A stretch of 64,000 nt of DNA from Pseudomonas sp. LP_7_YM (lineage in GTDB: Bacteria > Pseudomonadota > Gammaproteobacteria > Pseudomonadales > Pseudomonadaceae), in the NCBI RefSeq assembly GCF_004364435.1, contig NZ_SOCT01000003.1:124001-188000 (forward strand). The letters are read 5' to 3'. The notes under the pieces were generated by a model. It did no database searches and was not told the origin of the DNA. It saw only the letters and a program-made list of their open reading frames with translations. How positions within the stretch are numbered: position 1 is the stretch's first letter; every line of letters begins with the position of its first letter. The translations under genes were made by a program, and so were the position numbers. Positions 1 through 9,336 of the stretch are shown here, piece by piece.

Positions 1-1
1 C

Positions 2-1837
2 GCAGTGTTCATCCCGGCGGCGTTCATCTCCGGGCTGACGGGGCAATTCTATAAACAGTTCGCCTTGACCATTGCCATATCGACGGTGATCTCTGCGTTC
101 AACTCCCTGACGTTGTCGCCAGCACTGGCTGCTGTGCTGCTGCGCGCTCACGATGCGCCGAAAGATGGCTTTTCGCGCTTGCTCGACAGGGTGCTAGGCG
201 GATGGCTGTTCCGTCCGTTCAATCGTTTCTTCGTCAAGGCCAGCAATGGCTACGTAGGGGCCGTAGGACGTGTGATTCGGGTCAGCGGCGTAGCGCTGGT
301 GGTCTATGCCGGGCTGATCGTTCTGACCTGGCTGGGTTTTTCGAGCACGCCTACCGGTTTTGTACCTGCGCAGGACAAGCAGTACCTGGTGGCATTCGCG
401 CAGTTGCCTGACGCGGCCAGCCTTGACCGCACCGAAGAGGTGATCAAGCGCATGTCCGACATCGCGCTGAAGCAGCCGGGCGTAGAAAGCGCGGTGGCGT
501 TCCCGGGCCTGTCGATCAATGGGTTCACCAACAGCCCGAACTCGGGTGTGGTGTTCGTCACGCTCAAACCGTTCGACGATCGCAAGCTGGCCAGCGAATC
601 GGCCGGGGCAATTGCCGGTGCGCTCAACGGTGAATACGCGTCGATTCAGGAGGCCTACATGGCGATCTTTCCGCCGCCGCCGGTACAGGGACTGGGCACC
701 ATCGGTGGTTTCCGACTGCAGATCGAAGACCGCGGCAACCTGGGTTATGACGAGCTGTATAAAGAGACGATGAACGTGATCGGCAAGAGCCGCAGCGTGC
801 CGGAACTGGCCGCGCTGTTCACCAGTTACACCGTCAATGTGCCGCAGGTAGATGCCGCCATTGACCGGGAAAAGGCCAAAACCCACGGCGTGGCCATCAG
901 CGATATCTTCGATACGTTGCAGGTGTACCTGGGTTCGCTGTATGCCAACGACTTCAACCGTTTCGGCCGTACGTATCAGGTCAACGTTCAGGCTGAACAG
1001 CAGTTCCGTCAGGACGCCGAGCAGATCGGTCAGCTGAAAGTGCGCAACAACCTGGGTGAAATGATCCCGCTGGCGACCCTGCTGCACGTCACCAACACCT
1101 CGGGCCCGGACCGCGTAATGCACTACAACGGCTTCATCACCGCCGAGATCAACGGTGCCGCCGGTCCAGGCTATAGCTCGGGTCAGGCACAGGTGGCGAT
1201 GGAAAAACTGCTCAAGCAGGAACTGCCCAACGGCATGACCTATGAGTGGACCGACCTGACCTACCAGCAAATCCTCTCGGGCAACACGGCGCTGCTGGTC
1301 TTCCCGCTCTGCGTGCTGCTGGCGTTCCTGGTACTGGCGGCACTGTACGAAAGCTGGAGCCTGCCGCTGGCAGTGATCCTGATCGTTCCGATGACCCTGC
1401 TGTCGGCCATCGCCGGGGTGATCATTGCCGGCAGCGACAACAACATCTTCACCCAGATCGGCCTGATCGTATTGGTGGGCCTTGCGTGCAAGAACGCGAT
1501 CCTCATCGTCGAATTCGCCAAGGACGAACAGGAAAAAGGCAAGACCCCGCTGGAGGCCGTGCTGGAAGCCTGCCGTCTGCGTCTGCGTCCGATCCTGATG
1601 ACCTCCTTCGCGTTCATCATGGGTGTCGTGCCGCTGGTGCTGTCCAGCGGTGCCGGTGCCGAGATGCGTCATGCCATGGGTGTCGCGGTATTCTCCGGGA
1701 TGCTTGGAGTGACCTTCTTCGGTCTGCTGCTGACCCCGGTGTTCTATGTGCTGATTCGTAATTTCGTGGAGCGCAAACAGGCGCGCAAAGCGGCCAAGGC
1801 TCAACACGTTCAGACCATCGCTGCGGAGGCTCATTGA
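2..1837 (+). CDS. mexF: RND efflux pump inner-membrane permease, MexF-like (5' end outside window)
   Basis: This is the C-terminal ~610 residues of an HAE1-family RND permease, which exports drugs across the inner membrane using the proton gradient. The frame is already open at the left edge, so the N-terminal half is missing. Visible parts are the middle of the first membrane domain (ISGLTGQFYKQFALTIA), the second large periplasmic domain (about residues 115-420, with FPPPPVQGLGTIGGF) and the last transmembrane block (LAALYESWSLPLAVIL, LVGLACKNAILIVEFAKD). The sequence matches MexF more closely than MexB, as I recall these families. Its TGA stop shares a base with the oprN ATG, so the two are co-translated. 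The adaptor gene mexE should lie just left of the window. Confidence 0.88.
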   Translation, partial: AVFIPAAFISGLTGQFYKQFALTIAISTVISAFNSLTLSPALAAVLLRAHDAPKDGFSRLLDRVLGGWLFRPFNRFFVKASNGYVGAVGRVIRVSGVALVVYAGLIVLTWLGFSSTPTGFVPAQDKQYLVAFAQLPDAASLDRTEEVIKRMSDIALKQPGVESAVAFPGLSINGFTNSPNSGVVFVTLKPFDDRKLASESAGAIAGALNGEYASIQEAYMAIFPPPPVQGLGTIGGFRLQIEDRGNLGYDELYKETMNVIGKSRSVPELAALFTSYTVNVPQVDAAIDREKAKTHGVAISDIFDTLQVYLGSLYANDFNRFGRTYQVNVQAEQQFRQDAEQIGQLKVRNNLGEMIPLATLLHVTNTSGPDRVMHYNGFITAEINGAAGPGYSSGQAQVAMEKLLKQELPNGMTYEWTDLTYQQILSGNTALLVFPLCVLLAFLVLAALYESWSLPLAVILIVPMTLLSAIAGVIIAGSDNNIFTQIGLIVLVGLACKNAILIVEFAKDEQEKGKTPLEAVLEACRLRLRPILMTSFAFIMGVVPLVLSSGAGAEMRHAMGVAVFSGMLGVTFFGLLLTPVFYVLIRNFVERKQARKAAKAQHVQTIAAEAH

Positions 1838-3234
1838 TGAAGGCTGCAAAACTCTTTCTGCCAAGCCTGTTGGTCCTCGCGCTGGCGGCCTGTGCCGTCG
1901 GCCCTGACTACAAGAAGCCGGACACCTCAGCGGCCGATATCCACGCCGCCGGCCAGGGCGCCTACGACCGCAGCCGCACAGAGACGATCTGGTGGCAGCA
2001 ATTCGATGATCCGACGCTCAATCAACTGGTGGCCGAATCGCTGCAAGGCAACCGCGAATTGCGCGTCGCGTTCGCCCGTCTCAAGGCGGCTCGGGCCATC
2101 CGCGACGACATCAGCAACGATGCCATGCCCGTGGTGACCAGCCGCGCCAGCAGCCAGATCGGCCGGGCCCAGGTGCCGGGTGAAACCGAACACCGGGTCA
2201 ATCAGGAACGTTACGACCTGGGTCTGGACATGGCCTGGGAGATCGACCTGTTCGGTCGCATTCAGCGCGAACTGGAAGCCAGCGAAGCCGATCAGCAAGT
2301 GGCCGAGGCCAACCTGTATCAGCTTCAAGTGAGCATGATCGCCGAGCTGGTGGACGCCTACGGTCAACTGCGCGGCGCTCAGCTGCGCGAAAACATCGCC
2401 CGCGACAACCTGAAAAACCAGCAGGACTCGCGCCGGGTCACTGTGCAATTGCGCGACGAAGGCGTCGGCAACGAGATCGACGTGGTGCGCGCGGATGCAC
2501 GTCTGGCCGCCGTGGAAGCGACGATCCCGCAACTGCAGGCCGAACAGACCCGCGAGCGCAATCGCATCGCTACCCTGCTGGGTGAACGCCCGGACGCCAT
2601 GACCGTGAGCCTGGCACCGGCCAGACTGCCGGCGATTTCCAAGGCGCTGCCGATTGGCGACCCGACCAGGCTGCTGGAAAACCGTCCTGATGTGCGCAGT
2701 GCCGAACGACAACTGGCGGCGCAAACCGCACGCATCGGTGTGCAGACCGCCGACCTGTTTCCACGGGTCAGTCTCAGCGGTTTCCTTGGCTTCACTGCCA
2801 GCCGGGGTTCGCAGATCGGCTCCGGGGCGGCGCAAGCCTGGGGGCTGGGCCCGAGCATCACCTGGGCAGCATTCGACCTTGGCAGCGTGAGGGCGAGGAT
2901 CCGAGGCGCCAACGCCGATGCCGAGGGCGCGCTTGCCAACTACGAGCAACAGGTCCTGCTGGCGCTGGAAGAAACCGAAAACGCCTTCAGCGATTACGAC
3001 AAGCGTCAGCAGCGGCTGGTCGCACTCGTGCGGCAAAGTGAGGCGAGTCGCTCGGCGGCGAATCTGGCGAGCATTCAGTACAAGGAAGGCACCGCCGACT
3101 TCCTGGTATTGCTGGATGCCGAGCGCGAGCGTCTTGCCGCTGAAGACACCCAGGCGCAGGCAGAAATCGATTTGTACCGGGGTATCGTGGCGATCTACAA
3201 GGCACTCGGCGGCGGCTGGCAGCCCAACGCCTGA
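1837..3234 (+). CDS. oprN: Outer-membrane efflux lipoprotein, OprN/NodT family
   Basis: This is the outer-membrane channel of the tripartite pump, 465 aa. It begins with a lipoprotein signal: a basic start, a hydrophobic run and the lipobox LAAC (Cys about residue 20) followed by AVGPDYKKP, typical of NodT/OprM lipoproteins. Two OEP repeats follow, with WWQQFDDPTLNQLV near the N-terminus and GVGNEIDVVRA and LFPRVSLSGFLG further on. The ATG at 1837 overlaps the mexF stop (TGATG). A TTG one codon earlier is possible but lies inside mexF and is less likely. A strong terminator follows, so the operon ends here. Length and order fit MexEF-OprN. Regulation cannot be seen because the upstream side is outside the window. 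Confidence 0.9.
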   Translation: MKAAKLFLPSLLVLALAACAVGPDYKKPDTSAADIHAAGQGAYDRSRTETIWWQQFDDPTLNQLVAESLQGNRELRVAFARLKAARAIRDDISNDAMPVVTSRASSQIGRAQVPGETEHRVNQERYDLGLDMAWEIDLFGRIQRELEASEADQQVAEANLYQLQVSMIAELVDAYGQLRGAQLRENIARDNLKNQQDSRRVTVQLRDEGVGNEIDVVRADARLAAVEATIPQLQAEQTRERNRIATLLGERPDAMTVSLAPARLPAISKALPIGDPTRLLENRPDVRSAERQLAAQTARIGVQTADLFPRVSLSGFLGFTASRGSQIGSGAAQAWGLGPSITWAAFDLGSVRARIRGANADAEGALANYEQQVLLALEETENAFSDYDKRQQRLVALVRQSEASRSAANLASIQYKEGTADFLVLLDAERERLAAEDTQAQAEIDLYRGIVAIYKALGGGWQPNA

Positions 3235-3278
3235 TCGACTCCGGGCACCCGCCGGAAGCTTTGTCTGCCGCCCTGTTC

Positions 3279-3309
3279 AAGCCCCGGACTCATAAGGTCC
3301 GGGGCTTTT
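3279..3309 (+). terminator. Rho-independent terminator after oprN
   Basis: There is a perfect 9-bp GC-rich stem, GCCCCGGAC (3281-3289) with GTCCGGGGC (3297-3305), a 7-base loop and a TTTT tail. It sits about 45 bases past the oprN stop and closes the efflux operon. Confidence 0.9.
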
Positions 3310-3448
3310 CACTGAACGGTTTTGAACTCCGCATGGCGCTCGTTCGTTAACCGCGCAGCGCGACGACAGCGCCCTAAATTGTGGATTGGCGTTTGACACT
3401 CGACGATCCCTCCCCGAAGCTGCTGCCCACGCAGAAACGGAAATCAGT

Positions 3449-4546
3449 ATGTCAAAAGCGTCTCCGCAGGACTCTCCAGCATCACTGAAAGCTCGACACC
3501 GCTGGAATATCGCCATTGCCGCCATGGCAGTGCTGGCGTTTATCGCCCTGGCATTGCTGGTGCGCGGGTGGCACGCCCCGGCGCCCCGGCCAGCGGTCAA
3601 TCACAGCTACGCCGAAGCGCTGGAACAGGCTCACAACGGCAAACCGGGAGCTGCCCGCGTGCTCTACCAACAGTTCAGTCGCACCGACCTCTCGGACATC
3701 CGCCGCGCTGGCCTGCTCGCCGAACTGGCCAACTATCCAAGCGCTCAGGCGCTGAAAATACTTGATAAAGACCTCAAAAACCCCGTCCCACTGGTTCAGC
3801 AGGCCGCAATAGACGCCGTCGCCGCAATGGTTCCGCAGGCCCAACGCAGCCTGCTGTTGGGCCCCCTGCTCGATGACCCGGATCAAGGCGTGCGCTTCAG
3901 TGCCGTGCGCGCATTATTGGGTCTGACGCCGGACGACGTCGGGCTCTACTACGGCCCGCTTCAGGACGCCGCCGCCCAATACGAAAGCACGCTTGCCTCG
4001 CAGCCCCCCAGTGGTCAGAGTCAATTACTGCTGGCAAAACTGTTGATCAACCACGGCGATGTGCAAAAAGCGTCTGACGCTCTGGATCTGGCGTTGAAAC
4101 TGGAGCCCGATAACATTGAGGCGGGCCTTGCGCAGGTTCAGCTCCTGGATCGGCAGGGCCAGGCCGACCCGTCCCGGCAGCAACTGGCGCGGCTGCTGAG
4201 CAAGCATCCCCAGTCTTCCATGCTGCAACATGCGCTGGGCCTGTGGCTGCTGCGTCATCAGCAACATGAATACGCCTTGCTGGCGCTCGTCAAGGCTGTG
4301 GAGCTGGAGCCCGAGAATACAGACTATCGGTATGATCTGGCCGTCGCCCTGCATGACCTTCAACAGCTGGAGCCGGCACAGCGTCAACTCGCAGAAATCC
4401 TGCAGCGCCAACCGGCAAATCGCAGCGCACGCATTCTGCTCATCCACTACTGGAAGGAGGCCGGACAACTGCAGAAAGTTCAGGTACTGCTCGCGGAGCT
4501 GGAGCAGTTGAACCCTGATGATCCTGCCCTGCAACAAGGCCTTTAG
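3449..4546 (+). CDS. Membrane-anchored HEAT/TPR repeat protein
   Basis: The product is 365 aa. An N-terminal basic stretch and one hydrophobic helix (about residues 20-38) suggest a signal anchor, with the rest in the periplasm. Residues ~60-160 look like HEAT-type helical pairs (PLVQQAAIDAVAAM, DDPDQGVRFSAVRALLGL). Residues ~190-365 are TPR-like, with repeated A..LEP.N...Y..A..L patterns (LKLEPDNIEAGLAQ, VELEPENTDYRYDLAVAL). It is probably a scaffold for protein-protein contacts, and no catalytic motif is seen. I chose ATG 3449 because it directly precedes MSKASPQ. An upstream in-frame start at 3386 would add 21 residues without better signals. It stands alone after the oprN terminator. The partner is unknown. 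Confidence 0.75.
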   Translation: MSKASPQDSPASLKARHRWNIAIAAMAVLAFIALALLVRGWHAPAPRPAVNHSYAEALEQAHNGKPGAARVLYQQFSRTDLSDIRRAGLLAELANYPSAQALKILDKDLKNPVPLVQQAAIDAVAAMVPQAQRSLLLGPLLDDPDQGVRFSAVRALLGLTPDDVGLYYGPLQDAAAQYESTLASQPPSGQSQLLLAKLLINHGDVQKASDALDLALKLEPDNIEAGLAQVQLLDRQGQADPSRQQLARLLSKHPQSSMLQHALGLWLLRHQQHEYALLALVKAVELEPENTDYRYDLAVALHDLQQLEPAQRQLAEILQRQPANRSARILLIHYWKEAGQLQKVQVLLAELEQLNPDDPALQQGL

Positions 4547-4915
4547 GGACAGAAAGAGGGTCCGGCAGCGCAGGTCGCTAGTTTCTTCTGTCAGCCTAGT
4601 TTGAGAAATTACTTACAGAAATTTGCTCCTTCCGAGGCATTTTCTGTCAGACGGCTTTATCTTTCCCTGCAAGTTTCATATTGGAAATGCGCCTCGCCTA
4701 TTTTCCAACTCGCAAAAAACGTGCATTATTTACCCGCAGTGAATCACAACTACCCCGCCATCGATGTGAAACTGATATCACAACGTTAGTTTCATTGGCC
4801 GATGTCAATGTCAAGGCGCAGAGGGGTAGTGACACAATGAGCACAAGGCCTTTTATTTGCGTCTATGTTGCTTGCCTTGGGCTGATAACAGCCATTCATC
4901 GTCGGAGTACTATAT
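4547..4915 (+). promoter_or_regulatory. AT-rich promoter region of the mvaT-like gene
   Basis: This 369-base gap has no convincing gene. Overlapping open frames at 4601-4789 and 4681-4995 lack start signals and coding character. It is markedly more AT-rich than its flanks. It contains GAAACT (4768) facing AGTTTC (4789), and two TCACAAC copies. MvaT/H-NS proteins bind AT-rich DNA, so self-silencing is a reasonable inference. Confidence 0.5.
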
Positions 4916-5278
4916 TTGTCCAGACTTGCCGAGTTTCGCGCAGCAGAAAAAGCCCTTCAGGAACAGCTGGCCCAGCTGGAGAATCTGAAGAATGATGCCG
5001 GACTGAAAAAAGAGATCGAATTCGAGCAAAAGCTTCAGGCCCTGATGAGCACTTATGACAAGAGCCTGCGTGACATCATCGCCATTCTCGATCCAAACCC
5101 TTCGAATACGACCGCCGCCCCTGCAGGCCCCAAGCGCCGCCGGGCACGCGTCGTCAAGGTCTACCACAACCCGCATACCGGGGAATTGATCGAAACCAAA
5201 GGCGGCAACCATCGCGGCCTCAAGTCATGGAAAGAGCAGTACGGTGCTGAAACCGTTGACTCCTGGCTGCGCGACTGA
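4916..5278 (+). CDS. mvaT: H-NS-like xenogeneic silencer, MvaT/MvaU family
   Basis: This 120-aa nucleoid protein should silence AT-rich genes. Residues 1-60 are a coiled-coil oligomerisation region (SRLAEFRAAEKALQEQLAQL), followed by a linker rich in Ala, Pro and Arg (AAPAGPKRRRARVVKV). The C-terminal DNA-binding domain carries TGELIETKGGNHRGLKSWKEQYG, the AT-pincer region typical of MvaT. The start is TTG, with GGAG at 4904-4907 eight bases upstream, and no in-frame ATG begins the conserved N-terminus. A strong terminator follows. Pseudomonads carry several paralogues, so this could be MvaT or MvaU. Family assignment is secure, the exact paralogue is not. Confidence 0.9.
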   Translation: MSRLAEFRAAEKALQEQLAQLENLKNDAGLKKEIEFEQKLQALMSTYDKSLRDIIAILDPNPSNTTAAPAGPKRRRARVVKVYHNPHTGELIETKGGNHRGLKSWKEQYGAETVDSWLRD

Positions 5279-5305
5279 TCGCCTTGGGTGGCACCAACGC
5301 CTTAT

Positions 5306-5333
5306 AAAAAAGCCCCTGCCAAGGGGCTTTTTT
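5306..5333 (+). terminator. Rho-independent terminator after mvaT
   Basis: The stem AGCCCCT/AGGGGCT is flanked by an A6 run and a T6 run, with a 4-base loop. It lies 28 bases past the mvaT stop. The A/T symmetry would let it work from either side. Confidence 0.9.
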
Positions 5334-5652
5334 ATAAACATCGTGACCTGGATGATCAACGCACGGTGCGAACCGTGAAAGTCAATGCGGCCCCTGCCCA
5401 GGCTGCACAAAGCCATCAAGTGTGTGAGCGTATACCGGGCATGTCGGCTCCAACAAAGGGATGACAACTAAGGCGGACCACCCCGGTGATTGATTACAAA
5501 GTAGTAATGAATGGGTGTTATTCACCTTGTCGAGGGCGGTAACGAACTAAGCACCCAAGATTGCTTGAATCGACGAACAGTCGATGAAATCGCTAAGTGC
5601 TAACTGCTTATTTGCAAGTTCTTCACATATTTTTCACATGCACTTCTACAGG

Positions 5653-5704
5653 ATGGGGGCTGCTAAAGGATTAGCGCCCCATGCCCGCTTCGGCGGGCTT
5701 CTTT
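5653..5704 (+). ncRNA. Candidate small RNA 3' end: AGGA-loop hairpin plus terminator
   Basis: The 444 bases between mvaT and the next gene hold no convincing ORF but end in two stacked hairpins. The first (5653-5682) has outer arms ATGGGG/CCCCAT and an inner perfect stem GCTAA/TTAGC with the tetraloop AGGA. The second is GCCCGC-TTCG-GCGGGC (5683-5698) with a T-rich tail on the plus strand. The mvaT gene already has its own terminator, and the next gene is on the minus strand, so this terminator appears to serve a separate transcript starting somewhere in 5340-5650. A U-rich, unpaired stretch precedes it (5620-5645). A GGA in a stem-closed loop is the RsmA/CsrA recognition element. I see no GacA box and cannot name a family. 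Confidence 0.45.
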
Positions 5705-5722
5705 ATGCCTATCGTTTAGCGC

Positions 5723-6280
5723 TCAGGGCGTTACATGCAGACGCAAGCTGTCTCTAATGCGCAACACTTCATCCTTATTGGCGACGTAGCCGTCTGCCGA
5801 GCCTGCATAAGACAACGACCAGGCCGTCGCATTGCTGGCTGCCGCGACCAGCGTCTGGGTCATCACATGCGCTCCGTTCTGCGTGATAGTGCAGGTGGTT
5901 TCCATCGCCGGCACATCGCTTAAGGCACTGTCCTTCATCTTCGTGCAGACACTCTGCAATCCACTGCGCACGAAGTTGACCTGCACCGCCTTGCGCATTT
6001 CCAGCAGCACGCTCTGCACATTGACCTCATGGCCGGGCTGCAAGCGGGTCTGTGTCAGCTCAACGACCATCGCCGGGTCGCCATTGTCATCGTTCTTCAC
6101 CGCCCGTTGGCGGATCTGCACAGCAGGTCGGTCCGGATTTGACTGCGGCTGCGCCGGTGGCAATGCCTCGACTTGCCAGTCGCTGGGCCAGACGATCACC
6201 GCATCCGCCGCCTGTGCCGGAATTGAACCAAATGCCAGGCAGGCACCGACCATTAAAAGAGTACGTAGCGTGAGCAGCAT
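5723..6280 (-). CDS. Periplasmic protein of unknown function (DUF4946-like)
   Basis: The product is 185 aa and starts with a cleavable signal peptide (basic-free start, hydrophobic core GACLAFGSIPAQA, cleavage after AQA). The mature protein has WPSDWQVEALP, which I associate with the Pseudomonas family DUF4946, then mostly beta-predicted sequence. It has two Cys (SVCTKM, TTCTIT) that could form a disulfide. ATG 6280 is preferred because it gives a proper signal peptide and has AGG upstream. The longer frame to 6358 would bury the signal. It is transcribed away from gloA. Function is unknown. Confidence 0.7.
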   Translation of the reverse strand: MLLTLRTLLMVGACLAFGSIPAQAADAVIVWPSDWQVEALPPAQPQSNPDRPAVQIRQRAVKNDDNGDPAMVVELTQTRLQPGHEVNVQSVLLEMRKAVQVNFVRSGLQSVCTKMKDSALSDVPAMETTCTITQNGAHVMTQTLVAAASNATAWSLSYAGSADGYVANKDEVLRIRDSLRLHVTP

Positions 6281-6427
6281 GTCCGATACCTGAACGTAGA
6301 GCCGGAAATTGTGGTGCAGACAGAGTATGCCCACAAGGCGCGCAGACAGGTTTATCACTTTCGGGTTTGGCTACGGCGTGGCGTCCCGTATCATTGAGCC
6401 ACATTTACAGAATTACCCGGAGTCACC

Positions 6428-6949
6428 ATGAGTCTGCACGAACTGAACACCTTCCCAGGCGTCACTGCCCAGCCGGATGCCGCCACTGCCCGATTCGTGT
6501 TCAACCACACCATGCTTCGGGTCAAGGACATTTGCACCTCGCTGGATTTCTACACCCGCGTCCTCGGTTTCAGTCTGGTGGAAAAACGCGATTTCCCTGA
6601 AGCCGAATTCAGCCTGTATTTCCTGGCGCTGGTCGACAAGGCGCAGATTCCTGCGGACGACGCGGCGCGCACGGTCTGGATGAAGGGCATTGCTGGCATT
6701 CTTGAGCTGACCCACAACCACGGCACCGAGAACGATCCGTCGGTCGCCTACCACGATGGCAACAGCGATCCGCGAGGCTTTGGTCACATTTGTGTGTCAG
6801 TGCCGGACGTACACGTGGCCTGCGCCCGTTTCGAAGAGCTGGGTGTGAACTTCCAGAAACGCCTGAGCGATGGCCGCATGAAGAGCCTGGCGTTCATCAA
6901 GGACCCGGACGGCTACTGGGTCGAGATCATTCAGCCTACGCCGGTCTGA
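6428..6949 (+). CDS. gloA: Lactoylglutathione lyase (glyoxalase I)
   Basis: This cytoplasmic enzyme converts the hemithioacetal of methylglyoxal and glutathione to S-lactoylglutathione. It is 173 aa, a single VOC fold built from two repeats. The four metal ligands are visible: His in [10 protein letters not shown], Glu in GILELTHN, His in GFGHICVSV and Glu in YWVEIIQP. The extra N-terminal and internal segments make it the longer eukaryote-like type, which in P. aeruginosa (GloA3) is zinc-dependent. The metal here is inferred from that. CCCGGAG precedes the ATG. It stands alone, between a divergent gene and a shared terminator. Confidence 0.93.
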   Translation: MSLHELNTFPGVTAQPDAATARFVFNHTMLRVKDICTSLDFYTRVLGFSLVEKRDFPEAEFSLYFLALVDKAQIPADDAARTVWMKGIAGILELTHNHGTENDPSVAYHDGNSDPRGFGHICVSVPDVHVACARFEELGVNFQKRLSDGRMKSLAFIKDPDGYWVEIIQPTPV

Positions 6950-7005
6950 GCATTCCGCCAGGTCACGACTGCCCCCATTTCAGGACTCGTCGGTGATCCT
7001 GTAAA

Positions 7006-7042
7006 TAAAAAAACCTCATGATCGCTCATGAGGTTTTTGTTT
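7006..7042. terminator. Bidirectional terminator between gloA and ahpF
   Basis: AAAACCTCATGA pairs with TCATGAGGTTTT around a TCGC loop, flanked by A- and T-runs. It lies between two converging genes and can end both transcripts. Confidence 0.9.
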
Positions 7043-7063
7043 TGAGACTAAGTCAGTCAGCCA

Positions 7064-8626
7064 TCAGGCCGGGGCGCTGGTACGAATCAAGTGATCGAAC
7101 GCGCTCAGGGAGGCCTTGGCGCCCTCACCCACCGCGATCACGATCTGCTTGTACGGCACAGTGGTGACGTCACCGGCAGCGAAGATGCCAGGGATTGAGG
7201 TCTCACCGCGGTTGTCGATAACGATCTCGCCGCGTGGCGTAAGCTCAAGGGTGCCTTTGAGCCATTCGGTGTTTGGCAGCAGACCGATCTGTACAAAGAT
7301 ACCTTCCAGCTCAACGTTGATCTCTTCACCGGTGATGCGGTTTTTGTAACGCAGGCCATTGACCTTCTGGCCGTCCCCAGTCACTTCGCTAGTCAGCGCG
7401 CTGGTCAGCACGGTGACGTTGGGCAAACTGTGCAGCTTGCGTTGCAGAACAGCATCGGCTCGCAGCGAACTGTCGAATTCCAGCAGGGTCACGTGGGACA
7501 CGATACCGGCCAGGTCGATTGCCGCTTCCACGCCAGAGTTACCGCCGCCGACCACAGCCACGCGCTTGCCTTTGAACAACGGGCCGTCGCAGTGCGGGCA
7601 ATACGCTACGCCTTTATTGCGATACTGCTGTTCACCGGGCACGTTCATTTCGCGCCAGCGGGCACCGGTCGCCAGGATCACGGTCTTGGATCTCAACACG
7701 CCGCCACTGGCGAACCTGACCTGATGCAGCGCGCCATCCTTGCCTGGAATCAGCTTGTCGCCACGCTGCAGGTTCATGATGTCGACTTCGTATTCCTTGA
7801 CGTGCTCTTCAAGGGCCACGGCCAGTTTCGGGCCTTCGGTGTGCTGTACCGAAATGAAGTTTTCGATGGCCATGGTGTCCAGCACCTGACCGCCGAAGCG
7901 TTCAGCCGCCACGCCTGTGCGGATGCCTTTACGTGCGGCATAGATCGCTGCCGCGGAACCTGCAGGGCCGCCACCGACTACCAGCACATCGAATGCTTGC
8001 TTGGCATTGAGTTTCTCTGCCTGACGGTCACCTGCACCGGTGTCGATCCTGGCCAGAACCTCTTCCAGGTTCATGCGGCCCTGGGCGAACAGCTCGCCAT
8101 TGAGGTAGATGCTCGGCACCGACATGATCTGACGGTCGCTGACTTCCTGCTGAAACAGGCCGCCTTCGATAGCCACGTGATGCACATTCGGGTTGAGCAC
8201 AGCCAGCAGGTTCAGCGCCTGAACCACGTCAGGGCAGTTCTGGCAGGTCAGGGAGAAGTAGGTTTCAAACTTGAACTCACCGGACAGGGAACGTGCCTGC
8301 TCGATGGTTTCCTCGGTGGCTTTGGAGGGATAGCCGCCAACCTGCAGCAGCGCCAATACCAGCGAGGTGAATTCGTGACCCATTGGCAGGCCGGCAAACC
8401 GCAACTTGATGTCCTCGCCCGGGCTGTTCAGGGCAAAGGACGGGGTGCGGGCATCGGTGCCGTTGGTGTCCAAGGTGATCTGGTTGGAGCTGCTGACGAT
8501 GTCATTGAGCAGCGCCAGCATTTCCTGGGATTTTGCGCCGTCATCGAGGGACGCGACGATCTCGATCGGGCGAGTGATCCGCTCCAGGTACGATTTCAAC
8601 TGAGCTTTAAGATTGGCGTCCAACAT
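7064..8626 (-). CDS. ahpF: Alkyl hydroperoxide reductase subunit F
   Basis: This flavoprotein passes electrons from NADH to AhpC. It is 520 aa, the usual length. Domains in order: an N-terminal double thioredoxin-like domain (residues 1-200) with the redox pair TCQNC, an FAD-binding fold ([19 protein letters not shown], about residue 215), the active disulfide CPHCDG, an NAD-binding fold ([19 protein letters not shown]) and a C-terminal FAD motif ([15 protein letters not shown]). The start ATG 8626 has AGGAA upstream and gives the family N-terminus [10 protein letters not shown]. It lies 146 bases downstream of ahpC with a terminator between them, so full expression may need read-through or its own promoter. 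Confidence 0.96.
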   Translation of the reverse strand: MLDANLKAQLKSYLERITRPIEIVASLDDGAKSQEMLALLNDIVSSSNQITLDTNGTDARTPSFALNSPGEDIKLRFAGLPMGHEFTSLVLALLQVGGYPSKATEETIEQARSLSGEFKFETYFSLTCQNCPDVVQALNLLAVLNPNVHHVAIEGGLFQQEVSDRQIMSVPSIYLNGELFAQGRMNLEEVLARIDTGAGDRQAEKLNAKQAFDVLVVGGGPAGSAAAIYAARKGIRTGVAAERFGGQVLDTMAIENFISVQHTEGPKLAVALEEHVKEYEVDIMNLQRGDKLIPGKDGALHQVRFASGGVLRSKTVILATGARWREMNVPGEQQYRNKGVAYCPHCDGPLFKGKRVAVVGGGNSGVEAAIDLAGIVSHVTLLEFDSSLRADAVLQRKLHSLPNVTVLTSALTSEVTGDGQKVNGLRYKNRITGEEINVELEGIFVQIGLLPNTEWLKGTLELTPRGEIVIDNRGETSIPGIFAAGDVTTVPYKQIVIAVGEGAKASLSAFDHLIRTSAPA

Positions 8627-8675
8627 GATGGCGTTCCTTTTTTCACTTTCAGGGTCTGCAAATGCAGTGTCTTCA

Positions 8676-8710
8676 AACAAAAACGCCCAGGCGATAACCG
8701 CCCGGGCGTT
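8676..8710 (-). terminator. Terminator/attenuator between ahpC and ahpF
   Basis: On the minus strand AACGCCC.GGCG pairs with CGCC.GGGCGTT (one mismatch), followed by a T-run. It sits 63 bases past the ahpC stop, so it probably lowers ahpF expression relative to ahpC. Confidence 0.75.
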
Positions 8711-8772
8711 TTTTGGGGGCGATGCGGCTTACTGACTTACGGGCTGAACGCCCCCGGTCCTGTCATGAGGAC

Positions 8773-9336
8773 TTAGATCTTACCGACCAGGTCCAGGGAA
8801 GGAGCCAGCGTCGCTTCGCCTTCTTTCCACTTGGCCGGGCAGACTTCACCCGGGTGAGCAGCAACGTATTGAGCAGCCTTGATTTTACGCAGCAGCTCGT
8901 TGGCGTCACGGCCTACACCACCGTCGTTCAGCTCGACGATTTTGATCTCGCCTTCAGGGTTGATCACGAAGGTACCGCGATCTGCTAGACCAGCCTCTTC
9001 GATCAGCACGTCGAAGTTGCGCGAGAGGGTCAGGGTTGGGTCACCGATCATGGTGTACTGAATTTTGCCGATGGCTGGGGAAGTGTTGTGCCAGGCAGCG
9101 TGGGCAAAGTGGGTGTCGGTCGATACGGAGTAGATTTCAACGCCCAGTTTCTGGAACGCTTCGTAGTTGTCCGCCAGGTCTTCGAGTTCGGTCGGGCAGA
9201 CGAAGGTGAAGTCGGCTGGGTAGAAGAACACCACAGACCATTTGCCTTTGAGGTCAGCATCCGAAACTTCGACGAAAGAACCGTTTTTGAACGCGGTCGC
9301 TTTGAACGGTTTTACCTGGCTGTTAATGATAGGCAT
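8773..9336 (-). CDS. ahpC: Alkyl hydroperoxide reductase subunit C (2-Cys peroxiredoxin)
   Basis: This cytoplasmic peroxidase reduces hydrogen peroxide and organic hydroperoxides and is recycled by AhpF. It is 187 aa, exactly the enterobacterial-type AhpC length. The peroxidatic cysteine is Cys47 in FTFVCPTE and the resolving cysteine lies in EVCPAKW near residue 166. The [11 protein letters not shown] and C-terminal features match the typical 2-Cys class. The start ATG 9336 ([11 protein letters not shown]) is preceded by a good AGGAGA site (GGAGATCC on the minus strand). It is the first gene of the ahpC-ahpF unit. OxyR control is expected from the family but only weakly visible upstream. Confidence 0.97.
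   Translation of the reverse strand: MPIINSQVKPFKATAFKNGSFVEVSDADLKGKWSVVFFYPADFTFVCPTELEDLADNYEAFQKLGVEIYSVSTDTHFAHAAWHNTSPAIGKIQYTMIGDPTLTLSRNFDVLIEEAGLADRGTFVINPEGEIKIVELNDGGVGRDANELLRKIKAAQYVAAHPGEVCPAKWKEGEATLAPSLDLVGKI

Noticed and set aside
194..1864. A 556-aa open frame opposite mexF
   Set aside because: It lies antisense to a well-recognised efflux gene and has shadow-type composition (Gln/His/Arg-rich), as expected in high-GC DNA.
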